From Phytophthora sp. 'mugwort' (taxonomy: Eukaryota > Oomycota > Peronosporomycetes > Peronosporales > Peronosporaceae), in the NCBI GenBank assembly GCA_033558025.1, contig JAUCEF010000009.1, forward strand, positions 2,356,001 to 2,420,000: 64,000 bases of DNA, in the 5' to 3' direction. Of the stretch, positions 10,873 through 20,839 are shown one piece after another. The notes under the pieces were generated by a model. That model did no database searches and was not told the DNA's origin. It saw only the letters and a program-made list of their open reading frames with translations. A program made the position numbers and the translations under genes. Position 1 is the first letter of the stretch. Every line of letters starts with the position of its first letter.

Positions 10873-11852
10873 AGTTTATATTAACTATGATATACGCAGC
10901 TATCCGGGCCTATGCCCTACGTGGTAAATTGGCGACTGCCGGTGGAGCCAGGCGAGGCACAAGCAGATGGCTGTGTGACGGAACGAGGAGCTACCTAATC
11001 AGATGGACTACTTGTATAAGTCGATACATGTATTTTAAAAGAGTATAGTGTGATACAGGTACTGAATAGATAGTAATTACAGAAGTGTTGCCATCTTCGT
11101 TGTATTTGATGTCGAAGATGCGGCCTTTCACAATGGCTCCAAGGGTCATCTCTGCCGTTACACTTACGGCAAAACCGGCGACAGTCTCCAGCATCAGTCA
11201 GGAAGTTGAGAGGTCGGCGCCAAACGAAATCGACCTGTGAGCGTTGGTCAACGCGCGGCACGTGGTGTCAAGAAGAGCAGCCACTCGCTCCGGGTATCAA
11301 TTTGCTATTTGCACGGCTGATCCACACTGCGTATCGATGATACTCGCGCCCACGAAACGCTCTGCCATTTTTTGTCGGGGTTCTGTCTTTGGCATCCACG
11401 TCGCGGTGCCACATGGTCACGTCGCAGGTTGCCGCAGCTTGAGTGGCCGGTGGCAACCAAAAATTGCCGACGCCGTCTGCTTTGCCCAACCAGCCGACTT
11501 TTTGGAGAGCTACACACATTGTGGCACAGATGTCACTTGAATTGAGCCCGACACCAGTCATTGCAAACTGGAAATTAATTAAGAATACACGACAGAACTC
11601 ATTAATACGCTCTAGAAGCAGAATCTCTGCATTGGCCCGGCAGCGACTAAATGACCTCGGCGTCTATGAAGTGGTTACTAGTAAGAATCTTTTACCCCCC
11701 GTCTCTCTTGAAGTCATAAGGATAGAACACTAAGAGTCAAGACATCATCTACTTTGAGGCATAGAGTAAAACTACCCTTCAATTTTACCAAATGAAATTT
11801 GGGTACCTAATAATATACTCTAATTTTGGCGCGAACACTCACTTGGGCTACA
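10873..11852. other. Intergenic, no confident gene
   Basis: On the minus strand, 11194-11041 reads 'VSVTAEMTLGAIVKGRIFDI', which faintly resembles the LSm-like N-terminus of LSM12 (a beta-rich 'V.V....G..V.G.I..I'), followed by a possible GT donor. No matching downstream exon is visible before the PX gene, so it is either a fragment or chance. Nothing else is convincing. The last 30 bp hold the Psf2 promoter. Confidence 0.3.
11824..11835 (+). promoter_or_regulatory. E2F-type site upstream of Psf2
   Basis: TTTTGGCGCGAA matches the E2F/DP consensus TTTSGCGC and ends 17 bp before the Psf2 ATG at 11853. E2F control of DNA-replication genes is known in animals and plants; its use here is inferred. 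Confidence 0.5.
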
Positions 11853-13115
11853 ATGGCGAGTCTGTCGGCGAACGAGACCGAGTTCCTGGTGCGTCTAGCC
11901 GCGGGGCCTATCTGAAGAGATGGTAGTTGCTTAGCTGTGCAATCGTCTGCTGTAACAAGGCGGAACAGGAGCTCATTGCCATCATGCCGCACTTCCACCT
12001 GCGTGACAACAACGGCATGCTCAACTTCATCAGCGTGCGCGACCAGTTATCACAATTAAAATTTAAATGGGTAAATTGGCTCATTTTGAGTATATTTGAG
12101 CAGGGCAACTTTGGACCTTTCCAACCGGGTATTACCACGCACGTGCCGCTGTGGCTCGCCATCATGCTTAAGCAGCTCAACAAGTGTCGGATTCTAGCGC
12201 CCTCGTGGCTCTCAGTTGGTAACTTGTCGGCATATTGGAGCTGCTCAAAATTGGGTAATTTCCAATGGAGTGTTACCCATATTGCATTGCCAATGCTGTA
12301 GAATACCTAACGTCGCGACTGGAACGGGAGAAGACGAGTGAAGTGTTCGAGGAGCTGCCGTTCCACTACCTGGAGGTAGCGTCGTTGCTGCTGAAGAAGT
12401 AAGCTAAAAATGAGCACCCAGGAGTCAATACTGAGCTATTGCGGCTCACCTATTGGTGCTTTTGGGACTTACTTACAGTGCGCCAGAAGATCTGGAACAA
12501 GGAGAACACCTACGCTCATTATTGGAAGATCTGCAGAACGTGCGGCAGGACAAGATCCGCAACGGTCTGGCCAAGATCGCCGGTGAAGTGCAGGGCGGTG
12601 GAACAGCTCTTGCAATTCAGATGAACAATATTTCCGCGCTCGAAATCAACTCGGTGCGCGAGTTTATGCTTGGGGTACGTTCCAACCAATCGCTGACACG
12701 AATATCGGCATCGATACATTGAAATGTTTCCCAGTTGTTGACCGGTTGAACGCTTTCATGTGCTCTGCAGTCCCTGGATCAATTTTACAAGCTCTCGCAA
12801 CTCACTGCCGCAGATGGTGCGTTGTGTCGTTTGCACTCTTCTACTAGAGTGGTTCAATGGTATGCTAAACTTGCTGTGGTGGTTGATTATGCAATGTATT
12901 GTCCAAGGCGAGGGCGACTCCCAGTCTCAGTCGCAATCTCAGTCCCAGTCGCAGGAGTATTCGGTGCCTTCGTCAGGTACCCATAGTGACTTCATGTTAA
13001 GACGGCGCGATGCAACTTCACTATTAACAATATGCTTTAACGATGTAATTTTCCTTTACTTTTAACAGCGGAAAGCCCTGCCGCGCGTCGGTTTCTTCGG
13101 CGGCATCGCGGATAG
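11853..13115 (+). CDS. PSF2: GINS complex subunit Psf2
   Basis: Psf2 is part of the GINS tetramer of the CMG replicative helicase. Eight exons keep the frame: 11853..11888, 11960..12034, 12104..12218, 12302..12398, 12479..12674, 12771..12816, 12908..12976 and 13069..13115, giving 226 aa (the human protein is 185). Signatures: 'AEQELIAIMPHF', 'GNFGPFQPGITTHVPLWLAI' followed by 'LKQLNKCRILAPSWLSV', 'LPFHYLEVASLLLKN', 'RSLLEDLQNVRQDKI', 'ALEINSVREFML' and 'LDQFYKLSQLTAADG'. A (SQ)n tract from CAGTCN repeats follows, and the last exon is basic. The first exon codes for only 12 aa. Seven introns in 680 coding bases is intron-dense for this window. Confidence 0.9.
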
Positions 13116-14135
13116 TGAGACGCTCGAGTGCATATCAACGACGGTGTTTCCTTTCTTGGCCTGTGTCGGTGTATCCGCAAGGAAGCGGTAGGAAGATGTC
13201 GCTTGCGCTGGGTAATATTAACTATCTCGGTGTTTCTAACCTGCAATCGCATGTTGAAGTCCTGCATTTTTCGATCTGGCAATGCTCCATAAACCATGTT
13301 CGTGTCTCTGCGAAGCCGCGACGAAACAGATACTTTCGTGGAGCTGCATTTTGGTGTGTTATGGCTTGAAATCAACCACGAAATCGTAGTGCCGCGTATG
13401 ACTAATGGCCAGCTACCACCACGACAATCTTGAGACTCAACTGCGCAGATGCAGTGGAATTTCCCATTAAGCGTTTCGAAGGATGCACGGAAGGCCCATA
13501 ATGATGCATTAGTGATCACGCTGGCACGTCAAGGCGCTTTGACGTGGCAACGGTGCATGGATATTGCATCAATAATTAATAATCGAGAGAAAAATCGATC
13601 GCGGATGGAAACGCAAGCTCGGACTTCCAGTGGTTCGACTTCTTCGTGAAAAGCTGAACACTGTAGCACAATTGACGTGTTTTATTACGTACACTGCAAG
13701 AGGCCGGATGCGTTTTTGTTTGTACGAGTATGGAGCTCACCAGAGTTGGCTCTCAATGGCACTAACAACTGTACTACTTCTTGCTTAGCTGCCGCACCGC
13801 AGTGCGCGGTCCGGCACTGACTGCTTCTGAACTAACCGTTTTTATTGTTCGATTAAGCTGCAACTGATACGTGCGTCACACTGTGGCCAGCCGAAATTCT
13901 ACGATTTTCTCTATAATAAGTCTCGTCTCTTTTAACACTTAATGCAAAAATGGCGACGGGTGTATTTCTTCTTGGCGGCAGCTTTCCCAACGAGCTGCGC
14001 CACGCTTTGCCGTATTTTAATCGCACTTGACCTCTGCGACGGCGCTTACTACTTATTCACTATGGCGCTCGGTGCGCATGACGAGGTGTACAGGGGGATT
14101 TGCTCTGTGGACTGGGACTAACAGCGACGATTCGG
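13116..14135. other. Intergenic or unrecognised small gene
   Basis: On the plus strand, 13290-13440 reads 'MFVSLRSRDETDTFVELHFG' and then 'VLWLEINHEIVVPRMTNGQL', which looks protein-like, and a later frame at 13449-13649 ends in a Ser-rich tail. These could be exons of an unrecognised gene, but a consistent splice between them is not visible. The minus-strand frame over the same stretch is Arg-rich and looks like a shadow. From 13650 to 14135 I see nothing. Confidence 0.3.
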
Positions 14136-14489
14136 CTAGTACGACGGAGGATCACGACGATGTTTGCCTCCTGTTTTCCGCTTGTGTGTCTTGCCATCCC
14201 TGCTCTTCTTCGACTTGTTTTTCTTCTTCTTGCTCAACTCGGACGCTGGCTCCGTCATTTCCAGCATTGGTACTGCCGCGAAATCCATCTGTGCCTGCTT
14301 CTGGAGCTGCGAGTACGGGGTGGGCACCGGCACGGGATTTACCATCACAATGGCTGGAGTTTTCAACTGCAAAGCCTCCGCTGCCGCTCGTTCCCGCTCT
14401 CGTTTGTCTTCTTCCGCTGCTGCCACGCAGCATACACCGCATAGCACGGCACACACCAAACATCCGCAAACATCCTCGGCGTCACTCAT
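14136..14489 (-). CDS. Small Cys-rich membrane protein with basic tail, hypothetical
   Basis: A 117-aa frame starting at 14489 (MSDAEDVCGCLVCAVLCGVC) has a single hydrophobic, Cys-rich segment at residues 7-24, then a charged 'EEDKRERERAAAEAL' helix, a Pro/Val-rich stretch and a Lys-rich C-terminus (KKKKNKSKKSRDGKTHKRK). The layout suggests a small tail-exposed membrane protein, possibly palmitoylated at the Cys cluster. I do not recognise a family. An upstream ATG at 14579 would add a hydrophobic leader, but the 14489 start has better coding character. Confidence 0.55.
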   Translation of the reverse strand: MSDAEDVCGCLVCAVLCGVCCVAAAEEDKRERERAAAEALQLKTPAIVMVNPVPVPTPYSQLQKQAQMDFAAVPMLEMTEPASELSKKKKNKSKKSRDGKTHKRKTGGKHRRDPPSY

Positions 14490-14970
14490 CTTCACTTGTC
14501 GGTAGCGAGTTGAGTTGACAACACTTGTGGGGGGAAGAATGCACAAAAAAACTAGTGCAAATTTGCTGGGGGCAGCCAAGTCGCACGTGCTAAGAAGGTG
14601 GCAGGTTGAGTAATGACACCAGGTAGTAGCGCTGCGGCTCAGACGACGGACGTTGGTTCAGCTCGAAAAGCCGGGCACGCCCGCGAGATGGTTTTGGAGT
14701 CGGACGACCGAAACCGCGTAGTATATGGTGGCGCGGCATTCAAAAACACGGACTGCGCCGGTATTATGAATCAAGAGCAATGTGAAATGCGCATTCAACG
14801 CCGCACTCGTCCACAATGGGGCAACTTTGCAGTCGAGTGTTCGGTTCCAGCTACTGAACCTCGCGTCGTTTCAAGATCGACCCGTACCTAAGGCGCACTT
14901 ACCTATTTCGCATTTAACCAGTCTTTGCCAGTACCTATATTTTCGCTTTTCATTGGCTACGACGCCATTA

Positions 14971-14993
14971 TCACTTTTGAGTGCCAATTTGCC
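14971..14993 (+). promoter_or_regulatory. Oomycete INR/FPR-like core promoter
   Basis: TCACTTTTGAGTGCCAATTTGCC resembles the oomycete initiator (TCAYTYY) followed by the flanking promoter region (CAWTTTNYY, matched by CAATTTGCC). It sits just before the ATG of the RRM/CCCH gene at 14997. Confidence 0.4.
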
Positions 14994-14996
14994 ATC

Positions 14997-16655
14997 ATGG
15001 CTGACGGGGATCTGTGGCGTGACCGCAACAAAGTTTTCGTGGCGGGTTTGCCGGCGCATGTGGACGACAATGCGCTGTACGAGAAATTCAAGCCGTTCGG
15101 CGAGATGCATCAGTCCAAGGTGGTGTACGACCAGAAGACAGGTAAGTCACGCGGCTTCGGCTTTGTCACTTTTTGCGAATACACAAATGCTCTCGATGCC
15201 GTGGACCAGCTGAACCAAACGAAATGGGAAAAGCGAACGCTCAATGTGCGCTTTTTGCAGCCGAAAAGTGGTGGAAATGGGGCAACTGATGGAAATGCGG
15301 CAGCTACCATTGCGAAACGGCCGACGAAGGTCATTGGCCCGCGCCCCGATGGCTGCACCACCATCTACGTTGGCAATCTGGCCTATGATATCACAGAGGA
15401 GGTGCTGCGGAAAGTTTTCGACAAATGTGGCAGTATCCGTGCCGTCCGCTTCGCCGAGCACATTCAAACGAAAGAATTTCGAGGTTTCGGATATGTGCAA
15501 TTTCACGAAGAGGGACCGTGCGAAGCGGCAATCAAGTTGGACGGCATGGTGGTTATGGGAAGACCCATGAACATTGACTACGGGGCGAGAGATGAAGGAT
15601 ACGCACAAGCGCGTGAAGATCTGCAGAAGAAGCTGAAAAAGGGCGTTTGCCACAAATACCAGCAGGGCCAATGTACGCGTGGAGACGCGTGTAAATTCGC
15701 ACACGTGATGCAAGACCAGGATGCTGAAGACTTGGTGCAGCCAGCCGAACGGCCGGTGAATGGAGTTGCCACTCCAGGTGCTTCGTTAGGTGCGACAGAA
15801 GCGGAATCGAGGGGACCGATGGGTGAGCAGACTCAGGCGACGTCGGATGCTCCGGTTTGCATTAATTTCCAAAAGGGAAAATGCAAACGTGGAGAGGCGT
15901 GCAAATTTCAACATTTGCAAGGCGGTAATGAGGCTACAACGGAAGAGAGTGAGAATGTGGAAATGGAATCTGCGGCAGAAACCGAGGAAGCCATTTTAGA
16001 GGAAGAGGATACCCGTGCGGACGAAGGAGCACCAGTGTGCCAGAACTACCAGAAGGGCAAGTGCAAACGTGGTACAGCATGTCGTTTCCGTCACATAGCT
16101 GCGCCGGAAGGAGGTTTTATAGAGCCTAAGGAGGAAAACTGGAAGGCTCCGGTTCGTGTGGCATTGCCGATTGCTGCAGTTGCTGAAGTGGCTGTGTGTA
16201 GGAATTTCCAGTGGGGTAAGTGCACACGCGGCGCATCATGCCGTTTTGCCCATACTGGACAAGCGCCACAAGCTGCGCCTCCCTCTGCTGTTGAAGAAGT
16301 GAGCGAGTACCAAAAACGTTTTCAGAGTGTATGCTACAACTGGCAGCGCAGCGGATCCTGCGATCGCGGCGATAACTGTCCGTTTCAGCATAGTGATGCT
16401 CCTGTTTCGTATAGCAAAGAGGCTGAACAAGTGAAGGTAAAGTCTGGCAAGAAGGACAAGAAGCACAAGGAAGATGCGGAAGAAGAGGAGAATGAGAGTT
16501 CCAAAAAGCACAAAAAGCACAAGAAACGAAACGCCGATACAGAGGAGGTCGAAGTCGACGATGAGGACACTAAGAAGAAGTACAAGAAGCACAAAAAAGA
16601 TAAAAAGGAGAAGAAGAAGCACAAGAAGAGCAAGGAGGCGGAGGAAAGCGACTAA
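14997..16655 (+). CDS. RNA-binding protein with two RRMs and five CCCH zinc fingers
   Basis: A single exon of 552 aa, starting MADGDLWRDRNKVFVAGL. An in-frame ATG at 14925 would place the promoter motif inside the gene, so 14997 is preferred. RRM1 is at about 10-90 (RNP1 'KSRGFGFVTF'). RRM2 is at about 120-200 ('TIYVGNLAYDITEEVL', RNP1 'EFRGFGYVQF'), the nucleolin-like arrangement. Five CCCH fingers of the form C-x7/8-C-x5-C-x3-H follow, the first four nearly identical ('VCINFQKGKCKRGEACKFQH' type), separated by acidic linkers; the fifth is 'VCYNWQRSGSCDRGDNCPFQH'. The tail is a KHKK-rich basic/acidic repeat. A nuclear or nucleolar RNA role is likely, but no named orthologue is assigned. Confidence 0.85.
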   Translation: MADGDLWRDRNKVFVAGLPAHVDDNALYEKFKPFGEMHQSKVVYDQKTGKSRGFGFVTFCEYTNALDAVDQLNQTKWEKRTLNVRFLQPKSGGNGATDGNAAATIAKRPTKVIGPRPDGCTTIYVGNLAYDITEEVLRKVFDKCGSIRAVRFAEHIQTKEFRGFGYVQFHEEGPCEAAIKLDGMVVMGRPMNIDYGARDEGYAQAREDLQKKLKKGVCHKYQQGQCTRGDACKFAHVMQDQDAEDLVQPAERPVNGVATPGASLGATEAESRGPMGEQTQATSDAPVCINFQKGKCKRGEACKFQHLQGGNEATTEESENVEMESAAETEEAILEEEDTRADEGAPVCQNYQKGKCKRGTACRFRHIAAPEGGFIEPKEENWKAPVRVALPIAAVAEVAVCRNFQWGKCTRGASCRFAHTGQAPQAAPPSAVEEVSEYQKRFQSVCYNWQRSGSCDRGDNCPFQHSDAPVSYSKEAEQVKVKSGKKDKKHKEDAEEEENESSKKHKKHKKRNADTEEVEVDDEDTKKKYKKHKKDKKEKKKHKKSKEAEESD

Positions 16656-17696
16656 GCCGCATAACGTGCGTGTTGGGATCCCTTAGACGGCTAGACTTGA
16701 TAGAAACAAATCTGTATGCACTGAGCTTTCATTTCTACGCTCGAAAGTGCTGATGTTTTAACTACGACGAATCCATTTCGACGTGAAATGTGAAACTTGC
16801 TCAAATTGCGCTGCTTGCTAGTACTGTACAAATGATGTCGAGAGAAACAGCTACTAATCTGTACATGTACTCGAACAAGAAATGGTGAATAAAGAAAAGA
16901 AAAATAGTGAGCCCATAAGGGCCACTCGATAAAGTTTGTATCGTACGTCTGCGCTGCAACCACCCTATTCTACTGTAGAGACCAACATCTAGGGGGTGTT
17001 TACAGTCATGTAGCGACTGGGACTTCTCCAGCAAAGGATTGGTGACAGTAAACAGTTCTCTCGTCGTTGTTTGCATCGTCAAACCCCTAGTCCGTGATGT
17101 ATAGCTACGCTCTTTGCCCTCGATGAGAGATCGTGCTTGGGAAAGAATACTCGGGTTGAATAGCGTCCCCCGCTTTGCCAATGTACAATAAATTCGGATG
17201 CGCCGTAGTTCAGCTTAATTGAAAAAACTTGGGTATTGTCTGCCGAATGTGAACCACTTTTTGCGCCTTGCAGATATATGTAACCACGACAGCTCTTACG
17301 CTTCAGATCAAAACGTTAGATATGTCAAATGTCAGCTGTAAACGTGATCCAAAGATCGGCTGCAACGAAAACAACCGTAGAAGTGGAAATGCTTTAATGC
17401 TAATCTGGTGTCAATTCTAGTGAAATGAAACAGCAATCTTGCGATAAATGCTGACCCAACACACGTAGAAGATGATACTTCAGCAACAACTAATAAATGT
17501 TTTGGATCGTAAGATAAGATTAATTAATGAATTAAATGCAGCGGTGAGCCTTCAGCTCTTCTAAAATACGCGGGGTATCGTGCGCGGGTAGTTAAAAATT
17601 CGGCTGGGGACTCTACAAAAACTATCGGGGAATATGGACACGGTGGCCTGCCCACGGGGACCATCGCTCTTGTTTGCAAAAACATTCGGGTTTCCT
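16656..17696. other. Intergenic
   Basis: Holds the 3' ends of two convergent genes. An AATAAA lies near 16887. A 126-aa minus-strand frame (17181-16801) has no recognisable motif and poor coding character, so I do not call it. Nothing else is seen. Confidence 0.4.
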
Positions 17697-18824
17697 TCAC
17701 ATGGTTGTGATCCACTCGTGCTGGAGCACTTGCGACGCGCTAATGCGCTTCTCCGGGTCCACCGTCAGCATGCGCCGGACGAGGTCCCGCGCAGTATCGG
17801 ACATGCAGGCCCAGCCCGCGGAGTCCTGGTCAAAGTCTCCCTTGAGGATACGTAGCTGCAGCTCCTCGTCCGTTGCATCGTCCGTCGGGTCGAATGGGTG
17901 AAAACCGCACAACAGTATGTACAGCACGACGCCAAGAGCCCACACATCCATGGCGCAGCCGGTTTCTCGGTGCTTAATGAACTCTGGCGATGCGTACGCC
18001 GTAGTGCACGCATCCATCTTGTGGCCGCTGCCGTCATGAAGTCGGAATGACTGGCCGAAGTCAATGAGCCTCATGCTCGTCTCCTTGTCATTGGCCAGTA
18101 GGATGTTTTCGGGTTTTAGGTCGGCGTGCACCACCTGCTTCGAATGCAAGTATTTGAGGGCTACCGCCAGCTCGCGCACTAGTCCCTGAGCTCGCTGTTC
18201 TCCAAATACGCCGTGTTCTACGAGATCATTGTACAGTTCCCCGCCCTGCACCAGCTCTGTGACGAGCACGTAGGCGTCCGAGGTCTCAAAGGCCTCACGA
18301 AGCTCTAGCACATTGTGCGTACCACCTACCTGCCTGAGGATCTCCACCTCCTGCAGGAAATTCTCCTTTGTCGTGAGCTGTTTAGATACGCGCTTGATGG
18401 CGACGCGCGCGTTCGAGGATCGGTGGCGTCCCACGTTAACGAGGCCAAAGCCACCTTCGCCGATGACGCCCTCCAGGTCATATTCCTGCTGCAGGCGGCT
18501 GCGCGCCAGGCGCCACGTGTCCAAGTGGCGTTCATTTGCGCGCTGTTGCTGCTGCTGTTTGAGCGCATTTGTCACGGCATGCGGCACTAGGAGCGCGCAG
18601 CCAGCGTCGGCCCCCATTGGGCGACGTGCGGCGTTCTGACGTGCTGGGTCTTGCGAGTAGCCGCTGCAGACCACGGCAGCTGCGCACAGCGCGGCGGCTC
18701 CGGCCATGCGGCGAGGGAGCCGTAGGAAGCGCGCGGTTGAGCGATCGCTGTAGGTCATATGTGCTTGTTGAATTTGAGTGCGTCCGAGGTGGCAAAATGC
18801 GGAATGGCAAACGACAAAGGGCAA
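17697..18824 (-). CDS. CAMK-like Ser/Thr protein kinase with N-terminal hydrophobic segment
   Basis: A 375-aa single exon (start 18824, or 18758 at MTYSDRSTARF). The kinase domain spans about 115-372: Gly loop 'GEGGFGLVNVG', the VAIK lysine ('ARVAIKRVSK'), a Glu in 'FLQEVEILRQVGG', catalytic loop 'VVHADLKPENILL', DFG ('LIDFGQSF'), 'YASPEF' in the APE position, then 'DVWALGVVLYILLCGFHPFD' typical of calcium/calmodulin-type kinases. The catalytic loop reads HAD rather than HRD, making it a non-RD kinase. Residues about 40-57 (AGAAALCAAAVVCSGYS) could be a membrane anchor or targeting signal. A short polyglutamine follows. No EF-hands are present, so it is not a CDPK. Confidence 0.88.
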   Translation of the reverse strand: MPFVVCHSAFCHLGRTQIQQAHMTYSDRSTARFLRLPRRMAGAAALCAAAVVCSGYSQDPARQNAARRPMGADAGCALLVPHAVTNALKQQQQQRANERHLDTWRLARSRLQQEYDLEGVIGEGGFGLVNVGRHRSSNARVAIKRVSKQLTTKENFLQEVEILRQVGGTHNVLELREAFETSDAYVLVTELVQGGELYNDLVEHGVFGEQRAQGLVRELAVALKYLHSKQVVHADLKPENILLANDKETSMRLIDFGQSFRLHDGSGHKMDACTTAYASPEFIKHRETGCAMDVWALGVVLYILLCGFHPFDPTDDATDEELQLRILKGDFDQDSAGWACMSDTARDLVRRMLTVDPEKRISASQVLQHEWITTM

Positions 18825-20839
18825 CTACAGCAGTGGCAATGTTGGCCTCAAATCACTTGGGAAAGGACTGTGGCCAGCCAATCGCCGAGTGGTTTCGGAC
18901 CCGAACAACCCCGAGCCCTACACCGATAATAATATCAAGAGACACGGACTAGCGTGGCATAGACTTGCGCAATAAGACGACCGGAAAAAACTGAACTTGC
19001 CTCGATGCTGGCGTGGACGACGGGAATAGCATCTGCTGCAATGTGGCTCCCGCCCTTCCCCCAGTGATCATTACCTTAGTGCTGTCTGCCAACTTGACAA
19101 TGCCAAGATAAACGTCGCGACGAGCTGCCCACCATGGCGCGCTGGTGGTAGGAATGCTTCGTCGCAGGTTTCCCCTTTCAGAAAAGGGCCGTCTTCCCTC
19201 GCTTTCCCATCTAGCGAGCACTGAGATTCGTCCGAATGATGGTAATAGCATTAGTTTAGAAGCGTATTACCCATGAAAAATTTGAATTAATACTCTGCGA
19301 GTACTACTACTACTAAAATTGCACAGCTGACAGTCAACGCTGACAGGGGACTTCGCACGCTTGCGGAAGGGCCGCAATAGGAAATGAGGCTCGCTTGAAA
19401 TATGCATTGTCTTAGCGGGTAGTACTATTTTTTACTTCAGTATCACTGAGTCAGCGCTTTGCCGTTACAAATCGATTTGACAGATCTCAGTGAAAGTCAC
19501 TGATTTGTGGAAATTCCTCCCATCTAGCCCTCGTCCTGCTGGCTGGTTGCAGTGCCATCCAATATTCGTGCTCTCATGCTTGCGGCGAGAGGCGACGGAA
19601 ATTGACTCGCTTTGGACCGGAGAAAAGTGCGGGAAGTCAGGTGAAGTCACCGCAAAAATATCCTGCACTGCTAAAGAGATCATTCATCACCGCACTGGAT
19701 GTTCGAGAGGGTGCAGGCGGTGTTGTCGCTGCCAACGGTACTCGCTGCCACAAGCAACCACCACTTGCCAACATCTTGGTTACGATGGGCGACGGGGTCT
19801 TGTAGTTTGGAATGTACGTGCCGCGACCTATTGTTCTAGTTTTTCATGTTAAATCGGCGAATTCCCGTGTAACGCAACTTTTTGTTTTGTTTTCCATGGA
19901 AACGCATGTAATAAGGAGTCGGCTGCGAAGTTGCTGTTCAGGCCGTGAATGTCTCGAGTTGTCGCGCTTTGCTTCCTGAGGAGAAATACTCACATCTCAA
20001 GGGAGCTTCATCACCTTCGCTATAATCAACATGCCAGCTCCAGCATCAGCCAACATGCCAATGAGAAATACACGCGGTGCTAGCAAAAACAGCTTGTGAG
20101 AAAAAGGCTAACGTCACGAGTTGAAGTTGCCCTCTTTTTTGCCACGATCCGCCGTCGGTGGTGGACGAAGCAGAGCAATGCCGACAACTCGAGTCGAAGA
20201 TGCAGTAAGAAATATTACGTCATCAGCAGTACAAAGTTGTTTTTAACCCAGCTCATGGGCGCCGTAGACATTCTAGTACTCAACTGCGGAGTAGCCTGGC
20301 GCAAGCCGTTTGCACTCGCACCGACGATCGGTACAGAATCCTGTTTCGTGTGCCTATCTTGGTGCAGTCAGCGTTGTAACCAACCGGATTGCCGTCGTCG
20401 ATGTGGTCACGATGTTATCCTTCACCTACTGTTTGGTCGGGAGGTTATCAGGTCGCAGACGATCGCCAGCTGAACGTACGTCGATCTTCAGGTTGGCGCT
20501 CAAGCCTGACCTTCGCATGCCGTTGCGCTCGTTGTACGCGAACGGCCACATCCGGGTCGTTGACGTACTGCAGGTGTATCGGCCCAGGTTACTCATGATA
20601 TAAAATACCAGTCCAAGTCAGGTACTAGTCGATAATAAGCGATGCGTACGGTGGTTGATCCGGTTAATACGTCCGGGTTGCGTGTATTGTTCGTCACCAC
20701 TCCAGATAGCTGTGAATCACAGTCTGTTCTTGAATCTCGGCATCAGCTGCTGTTGACCTCCACTCATGTGAATTCGTGGTAGGGACAGAAGTGTCGTACA
20801 TACTGCATTCCCTTCTCACCGTCGGTTGTGTCAACTCTA
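18825..20839. other. 2-kb stretch without a recognisable gene
   Basis: Several medium frames exist on both strands, but none shows a family motif. A plus-strand frame at 19490 begins MKVTDLWKFL, reminiscent of XPG/Rad2 N-termini, but the residues after it do not continue the family. A plus-strand run at 20310-20603 is open but unrecognised. The stretch could hold a spliced hypothetical gene or decayed sequence. Confidence 0.3.

Noticed and set aside
12919..12960. CAGTCN tract in Psf2 as a CRISPR-like or tandem repeat array
   Set aside because: It is a short in-frame (SQ)n coding repeat without spacers.
13037..13519. 160-aa minus-strand frame across the Psf2 3' end
   Set aside because: It overlaps the last Psf2 exon on the other strand and is Arg/Cys-rich without a domain; it behaves like a shadow.
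16801..17181. 126-aa minus-strand frame
   Set aside because: No motif, no codon pattern like neighbouring genes, and it lies in the shared 3' region of two genes.
19490..19852. XPG/Rad2-like start (MKVTDLWKFL)
   Set aside because: The following residues do not continue the XPG N-domain and no downstream exon with its acidic motifs is visible.
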